DNA from: Bondarzewia mesenterica
Lineage: Eukaryota; Basidiomycota; Agaricomycetes; Russulales; Bondarzewiaceae
NCBI GenBank assembly: GCA_004802705.1
Contig: SGPL01000592.1
Span: 1-19,892, forward strand
Length of the DNA: 19,892 nucleotides
Direction of reading: 5' to 3'
The position numbers and the translations under genes were made by a program. Shown in pieces: positions 1 to 8,882 of the stretch. Position 1 is the stretch's first letter, and each line of letters begins with the position of its first letter. The notes beneath the pieces are model-generated. The model saw nothing but the letters and a program-made list of their open reading frames with translations. It ran no database searches and was not told where the DNA came from.

Positions 1-1294
1 GGATAAATGGGCATTTAGGCAGTCCGTAATCAGTATACAGCCCATAAAACTCATCACCAAAATTTTTGCGCCTTGGCTTCGAATACCGTATCGAGGAGGA
101 GAGTCGATTGCCTAGTTTTCATGTCGAAGGAATGAAGGCTCGAGCACGCCGCATGTGGACCTCCCAGCTCGTTCGATAACCAGAATACGGTGATGCGATC
201 CGAGGCGGCATCCCTGTAGACACGCGGAGAGCGAGAGGACCGTCCTGGGTGAGAGATTCTAGTCGCAGAGGATGCGGTTATATTGGAAAACCCATCGTTA
301 TCCTCAGATAAGCCCAGAGATGAAGGCTCCAAAATCAATTCCCAAAGACCCGCCGGACGATTCAAACAGCCCTTGACACCAAGCCTATGACCGTCCTCTG
401 TGAGCTCATAACCAGTAGCAATGATACGATCGTCCGCGGCGAAGACTGCTTGGCCAAAAGCGACCTGTGTCGGAATCGCCTCGCGAAATACCAGAGGCTT
501 CACGGTAGACCGGCCGTTCCCCTTCAGATTCCCCATCTCGGACCCCGCACTTCTTGGCTGCCACTGAAAAACATTGAGCGTCGGTCTCTTCCGACCAGTC
601 AACGACTCGCCAAAATCCGGGAGATAACGAAAACGGGCAAACGGATCCGGATCGGCCAGTTCAGGAGCGTTCGCTTCTGCGGTGTATACCAAAGTCGTCT
701 CGGATGGAGAAAACGAGAGCGAAGAGAAATAATCTGTGTTTGGGGATAATCATATAAGTTATATATACTGGCCATTGTGAACGATCTAATAAGTCGTCCA
801 AAAAAACATACCGTCAGTGTAGAAGGGACCATGAAGTTTAGAAACATCTGTGGACGCCTCTAGCTTATCCCTGGCCCAAATTTCCACATATCTATTCTTC
901 GCTCCATTGGAGCCATTGCTGGTCTCTCGAAGAATCGCAGTCAGCTTGCCCGATGGCGAGATGATTGACGCTTGCACATCGGGAGATACGTCTTGGGGCA
1001 GAGAGGCCAGAGTATCAAGACCAGGTTTAGGCTCGAGTTTGGGTCGAATGAATATAGTTTTCGAAGAAGATCTCTTGACATTTCGCGTGTGATCTTTTGT
1101 GGACGATGTAACACTTACGACTGGATGAAAGGGTGCGTACTTTGTCAGTGATCAGAATCAGATGAGCTTTGAGAGATTGTCCAAAAACATATACCGTTCT
1201 CAGTCAGAAACTGTGCAGCTGTGTAGACAGGAATGCCTGCGAGTTCCACATACGACCCACTAGCGTCACCGAAAGAATGAGGCCCCATCGACAT
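1..1294 (-). CDS. Acylaminoacyl-peptidase (acylamino-acid-releasing enzyme, S9C), N-terminal beta-propeller part
   Basis: This cytosolic serine peptidase family removes N-acylated residues from blocked peptides; only the propeller part is present and the catalytic domain lies beyond base 1. Three exons fit: about 1294-1195, 1139-812 and 733-1. The 78-base intron 811-734 joins cleanly and gives HGPFYTDDYFSSLSFSPSET, matching the HGP-Y-DD...S-SET stretch of animal APEH. The GQAVF...LG-K-C-NR-A-LW segment near 460-350 also matches the family. The first ATG of the chosen exon is at 1294-1292. Two joints are faulty. The exon 1 donor (phase 1, at 1194) does not fit the next acceptor (phase 0, at 1140). 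Near 59-67 the frame ends in a stop, but one base fewer in the A/T run would restore a family-like NFGDEFYGLYTDYGLP. So the gene is either recently inactivated or carries sequence errors. The family call is firm; the gene's integrity is not. Confidence 0.85.
734..811 (-). other. Intron of the acylaminoacyl-peptidase gene
   Basis: The donor reads GTATGT and the acceptor CACAG on the minus strand. At 78 bases it has the short length usual in Agaricomycetes. Splicing joins a phase-1 exon end to a phase-2 start and rebuilds an Asp codon inside a conserved family stretch, so the boundaries are well supported. Confidence 0.85.
1140..1194 (-). other. Probable first intron of the acylaminoacyl-peptidase gene (phases do not match)
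   Basis: Both flanks are coding by family similarity: YVELAGIPVYTAAQF upstream, and VVSVTSSTKDHTRNVKR downstream. A GTATAT donor and an AAAG acceptor bracket 55 bases containing an in-frame TGA. The upstream exon ends after one codon base while the downstream exon starts on a whole codon, so one base is gained or lost here, or an unseen splice site is used. Confidence 0.5.
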
Positions 1295-1395
1295 CTCTTG
1301 AAGGTATCCACAGTAATACGCAGTCACAGATCACTTGTATGCAAGATCGATCAGCTCCACAATTGGATCGACTGCTCCGGTCGATCCGATATCGA

Positions 1396-1403
1396 TGACG
1401 TCA
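1396..1403. promoter_or_regulatory. CRE-like palindrome TGACGTCA
   Basis: This is a perfect ATF/CREB-type bZIP site about 100 bases upstream of the peptidase start codon, in a stretch rich in CGATC motifs (1345-1395). The position suits a promoter element. Use by a factor is inference, and an 8-bp site can arise by chance. Confidence 0.35.
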
Positions 1404-1628
1404 GTTGCACACGCACATTGCACGCAAGAGTCTCACCGCCTCTAGCATCCGATTTCTCAACATATAGCAGAATTCACGCGGGGGAAGAGATGCACGCCTT
1501 GTTACTCAGATCTGAACCCACAGACGTATGATTTAACCACCTGGTATCACGCTGAAGATCACTGACCAACCGATGAAAGGGGGGTATCTGAAGCGTCCGC
1601 CAGACAAGTATGTACGGAGGCCGGGAGA

Positions 1629-1689
1629 GTAGGTCAGAATAATCAATCGGATGAAATGGTGGAATATATGCATGCGAAGTCTGACCTAC
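1629..1689. repeat. 10-bp perfect inverted repeat with 41-base spacer
   Basis: GTAGGTCAGA at 1629-1638 is mirrored exactly by TCTGACCTAC at 1680-1689. It could be two opposed binding half-sites or a weak hairpin in the divergent promoter region. No family is recognised. Confidence 0.5.
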
Positions 1690-2740
1690 CGAGAAACTAG
1701 TCCTAATGGAAACCTCATCATACTCCCTTACATCGACGGCGATGCCCCTTCGTCATGTCTTGCCACACTCCCATTCAACGAGTGACGAGTTGGTGCAAGG
1801 GTATACTTAGATTTGCTGTGCATGGTCCTGAATTCAAAGTAGAAGGATGGGGGGGGAAGCGGTGCATATATGGATGTGGGTTTGAAAATATGCGTGAATG
1901 TCGGTAAGACGTGAGAATACGCATAGACCCGTACCGCCCATGAGCTAGTCCTTAAATCCATCCAGTGAGCATCACTGGGACCCAAAGTATCGCGTAGCCA
2001 TTAGAGTGGGAGGGGCAAGGAGAGGTAATCCTGGTCCGCGAGCGTAAAGTTGGGAGGGACAAGAGACGACCAGGATGGGTGGGAACATATGCAGGAACTT
2101 GCGTTGTGAGGCTGACCGAGGACCGCGTATCCGAGTCGTCGTCAAAGCGAAACCGTTCTAACCGCTTTATTCGTCAACAAACTGCGCCGCGGACTGTCAG
2201 AAGCCACACCGATCCACGGTTGCCTGGGAAGCTGACGCAAGGCACAGAACAGACAGTACTTGTCTACAGAAGCTTAGAGAGCCAGGGACGCTGAGGATCA
2301 TGGACAAGAACAACACAAACCGCCTTTCTTCGGAATACGAAAACCCGCTGGCGATGACCAAAACTTGAAGTTTGATCAAGCACAGAGTTACCCGCGCTTT
2401 GAAACCGATGGTTGATTTGATCTGATTTCAAGTATGTATGCTGCAGGATGTGAATTCCATGCATACTACGTCGGGGCGGGTGTCGAGCAGCCAACAAACG
2501 GACGGATCCGAGTCAGATGTCATGATGCTGCAGGAGAGCTGAACAAATTTGGTGGATCCAGCAGTGCGCAGGGTGAGTCGTAGCAGCGATCAAAGATGGG
2601 ATGCTGGCAGAATGGAACAGAGAAGGTGTTGGCATATGATAAAAAAGATAGATATCAGGACGGACCACCGATGAGAGGAAGTGGGCCACGGAGGCAGACC
2701 GGGTCCTTCCGGCGCCGCGGCCCTATTGTGCTCCTCTAGT

Positions 2741-2877
2741 TTGCATCCGTTTATATAGGACCGAGCCTCGTGCCTGGCGCCGTGCACTCTCCTCTCCCTC
2801 CTACTTTTCGTTCAAACGCACATATATATACCCCCCATCCCCCCTTTCCTTCATCCAGCCTTTTTGACGCCGCCACG
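2741..2877 (+). promoter_or_regulatory. Core promoter and 5' leader of the Pro/Ser-rich gene
   Basis: A TATATA box lies at 2752-2757, about 120 bases before the ATG, downstream of a GC-rich block (GGCGCCGCGG near 2710). Pyrimidine-rich tracts follow at 2787-2812 and 2830-2870, typical of filamentous fungal transcription start regions. A second AT run at 2821-2830 could be an alternative TATA. The start context is CCACGATGAC. Confidence 0.5.
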
Positions 2878-3700
2878 ATGACTGAGTACGACTATTCCCC
2901 CGAGGCATACGAACGGTACCTCGCCACCCAACACCGAATTTCCGACTGGCGCGACGATGTCAACCGCAAGGCGTTCATCAAAGCCTCCAGCGGACCCATC
3001 GCCGCCGCTGCCGCCGCACACAAACATTCCCTCTCACAGGGATACGTCTCCGCCCCGCCTCGGCCTACGCCTTTACGATCTCACACCACGGGCCAAGCCA
3101 TATACCCGTCCGCCTCTCGACACCTGCACACCACTTCCCAACCACATATTACCTCGTCGCGTCACCGTTCGCATTCCAAATCATCCATTCCAACACCGAC
3201 ACCGACGTCCGCGAAAACGTTCAATTACTATGTCCATCCGAATCCGCCGGCTCAACCTAAGCGCTCGAGGACCTATTCATACGCTGCGGCGCCTACACCT
3301 TTGCCGATACCTGTGCCGTCGCCTGTGTCATACCCGCCTCCGCGAGGCTCTGCGCCGCAGGTGGCAGCGTGCGAATGTGGTCTATTATGATCCTAGAAGA
3401 CCGCCAGCACCGCAGCCGGGACAGACGTGGTACGTCGTAGACCCGAGAGGTGCGCGTGGCGATGTTCGTGTGCGTTTTCTTCCCCTTTTTTCCCTCTGTA
3501 TTCTCATTGGAATCCATCTTACGATGCCGTCCATTTGATTGATTTTTATCATCATCATTCGGATCTCGTGCTGATGAACGATTTTTTTTTTTTTTTTTTT
3601 TCATTGGTCGGTTGATGGCAGTCCTCGGCGCAATCCCCCCATCTCTCCCTCCAAGCGCACTCCCCTCCTCAAGCGCATCCTCACTAACACTTGTTCTTTA
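2878..3700 (+). CDS. Pro/Ser-rich Agaricomycete protein of unknown function (MTEYDYSPEAYERYL family)
   Basis: The start is ATG 2878, not the upstream in-frame ATG, because MTEYDYSPEAYERYLATQHR is the N-terminus I recall for a family found only in mushroom-forming fungi. After a short folded-looking N-terminus (about residues 1-35) the protein is low complexity: an Ala run near residues 41-48, then Ser/His/Pro/Thr-rich sequence with Arg-Ser patches. A conserved C-terminal piece, PGQTWYVVDPRGARGDV at about 3415-3468, lies in a different frame from the N-terminus, so a one-base frame change falls at about 3330-3378. A last exon after the intron ending at 3621 encodes SKRTPLLKRIL (3650-3682), like the basic KR-containing tail of relatives. 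That frame then runs into the tandem array without a stop until 3934. No domain or localisation signal is seen and the function is unknown. Confidence 0.6.
3468..3621 (+). other. Probable intron with an unbroken run of 20 T
   Basis: The donor is GTGTGC at 3468 (or GTGCGT at 3470) and the acceptor GGCAG ends at 3621. The interval is T-rich and holds 20 consecutive T (3582-3601) just before the acceptor, like an exaggerated polypyrimidine tract. None of the joins tried leads exactly into the SKRTPLLKRIL frame, so either the donor or the downstream frame is uncertain. Confidence 0.45.
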
Positions 3701-5290
3701 TTCTCAATGATGTTCCCCACTGAGATCACTGTTCTTCCCTGGGAAGGCCTAAGACTTCCCCAGACAGCTCGCCTCGAGCCTGGGTGGATTCTACATCATA
3801 GCTTCCCGCCCATATATCATACTTGTATATTCATCCCCGCTAGCACTTGTTCTGTTTTCTCAATAATGTTCCTCACTGAGATCACCGTTTTTCCTCAGGA
3901 AGGCCTGAGACTTCCCAGATGGCTTCAGCCTTAGCCTGGGTGGATTTTACATCATAATACCTTCCTCCTCATATATCACACTTGTATATTCATCCCCACT
4001 GGGACTTGTGCTGGATTTACAATGGTGTTCACCGGTGTGATCACTGTTCTTCCCCGAGAAGGTGTAGGACTTTGCCGAACAGCTTCGGCGTCGGCGAGCG
4101 TGTATTCTACATCACAATAGCTTCCCGCCCATATATCATACTTGTATATTCATCCCCGCTGGGACTTGTGCTAGATTTACAACAGTGTTCACCGGTGTGA
4201 TCGCCGTTCTTCCTCGGGAAGGCCTGAGACTTCCCCGGATGGCTTCGGCCTCGGCCTTGGTGGATTCTACATCACAATACCTTTCTCCTCATATATCACA
4301 CTTGTATATTCATCCCCGCTGGGACTTGTGCTGGATTTACAATAGTGTTCACCGGTGTGATCGCCGTTCTTCCCCGAGAAAGTGTAGGACTTCACCGAGC
4401 GGCTTCATGTCAGCGAACATAGATTCTGCATCAAAATAGCTTCAGGCTGACATATCACACTTGGATATTCATCCCCGCTGGCACTTGTGCTATTTTCTCA
4501 ATGATGTTGCCCAGTGAGATCACTGTTCCTCACCGGAAAGGTGTAAGACTTTGCCGAATGGCTTCAGCATTATATGATGAGCATTCTACATCACAATACC
4601 TTCCTGTCAGTATATAAAACTTGTATATTCATTATGAATAACACTTGTTCTATCTTCTGAATGATATTTCTCAGTGAGATCACCATTTCTTGCTAGGAAG
4701 GCTGAAGGCTTTGCCAGATGGCTTCGGTATTGTATGGTGTGGATTCTACATTACAATACCTTCCTGCCCATATATCATACTCGCATATTCATCCACATCA
4801 ACTCTTGTTTTGCATCTATGGCCTCACTTGCCGGCAAAAACACTGTTCTTTCCTGGCAAAGGCAAAGACTTTGCCAAAAGGCTTCTACAAGCTCCAGCAT
4901 GCATTCTACATCCCAATAGCTTTTTTTTGATATATAAAACTTGAATATTCATTCACAGGAACCCTTGTTATGCATTGTCTATCATGCTTTCAACAGGATA
5001 TCAGTATTGTTGCTTAAGAAGGACTAAGACTTGCACAATAAGCTTCCATGAGTATCAGCCTAGGTTCTACATGATAATAGCTTTCTGCACATATATAAAT
5101 CTTGCATATCAGTTCACAGGACCACTTGTTCTGCATTCACCATATGCTCGCCGACAAAAATACCATTCTTCTTNGGGGAAGGTAAAGACTTCNCCAGAAG
5201 ACTTTGGTGAGTGCCNGCATGGATTCTCCATAAAATTACCTTTCTNGTGAGGTATTACACTTGTATATTNATCACCAATAGCACATTNCT
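3684..5290. repeat. Tandem satellite, ten units of about 160 bp
   Basis: The anchor CTTGT recurs at 3690, 3846, 4005, 4165, 4325, 4484, 4644, 4804, 4964 and 5125, with a decayed copy at about 5285. Spacings are 156, 159, 160, 160, 159, 160, 160, 160, 161 and 160. Shared blocks per unit are CTTGTATATTCATCCCC, a GTTCTTCC(C/T)-GAAGG block, a GACTT-(C/G)C block, GGATTCTACATCACAATA and CATATATCA. Units 1-6 alternate between AATAGCTTC and AATACCTTC variants, which suggests an older 320-bp dimer. Divergence rises and CpG falls to the right. Open frames crossing units (for example 3707-3934, 4185-4439) follow from the repeat, and since 160 is not a multiple of three they change frame from unit to unit; I do not call them genes. 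Confidence 0.92.
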
Positions 5291-5390
5291 CAAGCCATTC
5301 ATCCTTTTAGTCAATAAGTTGCAATTCACATTGTACTGCTTGTTGGCAAGATGTTACTCACTATTGTAAAGTGCATCAATTCACTCGCAC

Positions 5391-7930
5391 TGGACAAAGA
5401 ACCCGAACCCCTCATTGTCACAAAAGAATCATCGGCACTTCACTCTATCCTACCACTCATCGATCATCAACAGTGAGTCGAATCCATTGTCGATCCTGAG
5501 TCACAGATTATCACAATGTCCGAAGAAGTCTGCAATGAACTGGCCCTCATCTATGATCTCAATATCATGCTCAACATGCAATCTGCAAATGGCGAAATCA
5601 ACAAGTCCCTCAGTCTAGCACGCAATGTCCCATTCCTCATCGGTGATATTGCGCTCTATCTTCAAGTCCATGTTATTCGCACACTGGCTTATGACATCCT
5701 TCTGAGCTGCCCCTTTGACGTCCTCACAGAAAGCATCGTCAAAAACTTTGCCAACGAGAATCAGACCATCATCATTCACAATCCAAATACTAGACGCAAT
5801 GTGACCATGCCGACATTGGCAAGAGGACCGTCGCGCTTCGTTGAAAGCAACAGAAAGGTTTTTTGCAGATCGAGGATTTGATCGATGATCAAGGAGAACT
5901 CGTGCTCATCATAGCCATGGATACTCGATCACATCTGCGATTTGAAGCTTTTCACCCTCTCGACCCTTCTACCTCTCCACTTTTTTAATATCCGACTTTC
6001 GTATCTTTTTGCCTACAACCCTGCGATATTTTCCTGATCTGACCCATCTGATTTCAACTCATCTCTTCTGTCTGTATTCACTCTAAATCCCACCTCTCAA
6101 GTTCCCATTCAATCTCTTCTATCGACTCTTCGCAATGATCTGGTCTCTGTCTTCACTGCAAAGTGCAAGTACAAGCTGGTCACTTAAAAAGTACACCCGA
6201 TCTTGGCCAAACTTCTGGATAAGTTTCACATTGTTCGCAATATCTCCGGTGATCCACTGGTAGACATGCCTTATCTCAGTCCTACCCCCCCACCATTTCA
6301 TCCCTTTAGTCGCTACACTTCAGAATGTCATGACATCATTGACAATGTCCACCCTGGTGATTTCCTCTGGCCTGCTGAATGTGATCTCATGCATCACTTT
6401 ATGTGTGTGCAGAATGAAGGCTTTGCATGAAATGACACCAAGCGTGGCCACTTTTATGAAGACTTCTTTCCTCCTGTTGATATGTCAGTGGTCGCTCACA
6501 AGCCCTGGGTCTTCTGCAACATGCCAATCCCTCCTGGGATCTATGACAAAGTCTGTGATGTTATCCGCACTAAGATTGCAGCCGGTGTTTATGAACCTTC
6601 AAACTCCTCCTATCGCTCCCGATGGTTTACCATCATCAAAAAGGACGGTTTTAGTCTTCGCCTTATCCACAGCCTCGAACCACTCAATGCAGTCACCATC
6701 CAACATTCTGGCATCCCACCTTACACTGATCAGATCACCGAACAATTTGCTGGCCATACCTGTGGTGGCATGCTCGATCTTTATATTGGATACGACGAGT
6801 GAACTCTCACTGAGTCCTCACGCGATTATACAACCTTTCAAACCCCCTATGGTGCACTTCGCCTTGTCACTCTCCCTATGGGCTGGACAAATTCGGTCCC
6901 CATCTTCCATGATGATGTCACCTTCATCCTGCAACTTAAAATTCCCGATACCACTATCCCTTACATTGACAATGTACTAGTTTGTAGCCCAGCGACTCAA
7001 TACCCACTCCCTGATGGATCACCTGAAACTCATCTCGATAATCCTCGCATTCATCGCTTCATCTGGGAACACTTCCAAAGTCTCAATCACGTCGTCCAGC
7101 ACATGAAGTATTCCAGTGGAACCTTTTCTGGTCATAAGGTGATTCTTTGTTCACCTAAAATTACAGTGGTTGGACATTGCTGTACTCCCCATGGTCACCT
7201 ACCCAAAGAGCCTCACGTCGAGAAGATCATCAACTGGGGCCCTTGTCGTGACTTGTCTGATGTTCATCCATTTCTCAGAACCATTAGAGTTGTTCACATT
7301 TTCATTCGCAACTTTGCCCATCATGCTCACACACTCACCAAGCTTACGCGCAAAGAAGAACCTTTCCACTTCGGACCCGACTAGATCGCCGCTCAAGAAA
7401 ACCTCAAAGCTGCGCTACTGGCCTCCCCTGCACTCCATCTGATCGACTATTCCTCCAAAGCTCCTGTCATCCTCGCTGTCGATACTTCACACATCACTGT
7501 CAGCTTTCACCTCTGCCAATGTGATCCTAATAATTCCAAAATCTGCTACTATGCTCGGTTCAACTCTATCACTCTCAACGACCATGAAGCCAGATTCTCC
7601 CAGCCCAAGCTTGAACTCTATGGCCTTTTTCGCGCTCTGCGATCCCTCAAGCTCTATCTCATCAGCATTTACAACCTCATTATTGAAGTGGACACACACA
7701 ATATTAAAGGCATGCTTGCCAATTCTGATCTCAAACCCAGCACCAACATCAATCACTGGATCCTCTCCATTCTCACCTTCCATTTTACTCTCGTTCATGT
7801 TCCTGGTACTCTTCACACACCCGATGGATTATTGTGCTGCCCACCACAGCCTGGCAATATCGCTGAGCCCTCTGATGACTTCGATGACTAGGTCAACAAT
7901 GTCTATGGGTTCCTACATATATAGTTAGAA
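5391..7930 (+). pseudogene. Decayed Ty3/gypsy pol: retropepsin, reverse transcriptase, RNase H
   Basis: Most of one frame (positions equal to 2 modulo 3) carries recognisable Agaricomycete gypsy Pol. The protease region is 5391-5880, with ESIVDPESQI at 5480-5509 where relatives have VDPGSQ. The linker and RT start run from about 6150 with KFHIVRNISGDPL. RT motifs include the SRWF/KKDG region (6617-6650), HSLEPLNAVTIQHSG, the LPMGWTNSVPIFHDDV region and the active-site box, here YIDN (6963-6974) instead of YIDD. RNase H runs 7385-7890 with acidic residues in AVDTS, KLELYG and EVDTH, ending PGTLHTPDGLL. Stops break the frame at 5474, 6428, 6800, 7382, 7889 and 7922; relatives carry Trp, Gln or Arg at most of these. 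A stretch near 5870-6130 has lost the frame. No integrase or LTR is visible. It is a non-functional relic. Confidence 0.9.
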
Positions 7931-8882
7931 GCTCAAATGCTTAACTTAATTTTGTTATAAATACTAATCAATGAAAACTTATAAAAATGTATGTCTCACT
8001 AAGATGCATCTATGTACTTATGTTATTGCACACTATAATTATCCATTTTTAAAAGACTTGAAGAATGGTAAATATGCCACAATGATGCAGTCATCAAATA
8101 TATTTGTCCTATTAGCAAGGATTTTCATGCAGTTTTTAGAGATAGCTGACCATAATATTGTTTTCTTATCTTTTATGCACTGTATATCAATATTTTAAAG
8201 CTTTAGGAGCTTTTTTGAATATTTTAATGATTTTAGTAATTTTCTGAGACCTATATGCTCTGTTTGAACAAAAAATGGCCTTAGCATGACCTTAGCAAAA
8301 AATCTAGACATAAAGAGCCCAAAATCACGAAATTTTGATCTAAATAAAAAATCTAAAAATCAAGATATTTTCATTTATGGTGTGGGCCATCTAGTCACCA
8401 CTTGTTTTGTATAAAAGAAATGATGCATTCAGATTTCACCTGAAACTTTATTCTTCTTGCCAAATTACTCCTTTTGAAGAGAAGAAACTTTCTACAACAG
8501 CAATTCTTCTAAAAGTCAAAATTAGGCGAGGTATTTTTTTTATCACATAAATTTTACTACATCACTTGAAATAGTTATCTAAGAGGCCTCAGAACACATC
8601 TGTGCAGTATAGAATGTCTAAAACTAAATTTTTTGACCTGCATATGAGCATTCTTTATCCTCAAACTTGAACTGTATACATCTATTCATTATAAGGTAAG
8701 GGACATTCAAATGTGACTACTTATGACAAACTATGACATTTCATGTGATGCTCTGATAAGTTCTCAATTTTAACCTCTTTGTGTCAAATAAGTCAACGAC
8801 AACAAAGTGAGCTTTCAGAGAAGTGTAAGTTAGAATAACATTCTTTGAGATCCTCATGGAGTTTATTGTCATAGATTAAGCT
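7931..8882. other. AT-rich stretch with no recognised gene
   Basis: This lies between the gypsy relic and the transposase relic. It is AT-rich with many short A and T runs. A small plus-strand open frame at 7971-8198 resembles nothing known. The right part probably includes the 3' flank of the minus-strand transposase. I found no terminal inverted repeat paired with sequence beyond 10420. Confidence 0.5.

Larger units (their letters stand above)
1295..2740. other. Divergent intergenic region with no recognised gene
   Basis: This region separates the divergently transcribed peptidase gene and the Pro/Ser-rich gene, so it should hold both promoters. Short open frames on both strands (for example 1985-1728 minus and 2079-2294 plus) resemble nothing I know and have no Kozak, intron or domain support. 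Visible structure is limited to a CRE-like palindrome at 1396-1403, a 10-bp inverted repeat at 1629/1680, and an imperfect direct repeat of a GGGAGGGGCAAG-like motif near 2007 and 2050. Confidence 0.6.

Noticed and set aside
387..749. Plus-strand open frame opposite the peptidase gene
   Set aside because: It is antisense to clearly conserved peptidase exons and crosses their intron; there is no similarity of its own.
1112..1120. Strong GTAAGTGT donor on the minus strand in the peptidase gene
   Set aside because: Splicing there would remove VSVTSSTKDHTRN, which matches the family's conserved N-terminal stretch, so the interval is kept as coding.
2957..3538. Arg/Pro-rich open frame of 193 codons overlapping the Pro/Ser-rich gene
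   Set aside because: Most of it is the +1 shadow of that gene. Only its last part, near 3380-3468, is believable, and it is counted as the shifted C-terminal piece.
3707..5250. Several open frames inside the 160-bp array, possible repeat-protein gene
   Set aside because: The period of 160 is not a multiple of three, so the frame changes in each unit and no protein repeat is conserved. The frames follow from sparse stops in the unit sequence.
3684..5290. CRISPR-like array
   Set aside because: Units are long, contiguous and homologous along their whole length, with no repeat/spacer alternation, and the DNA is eukaryotic.
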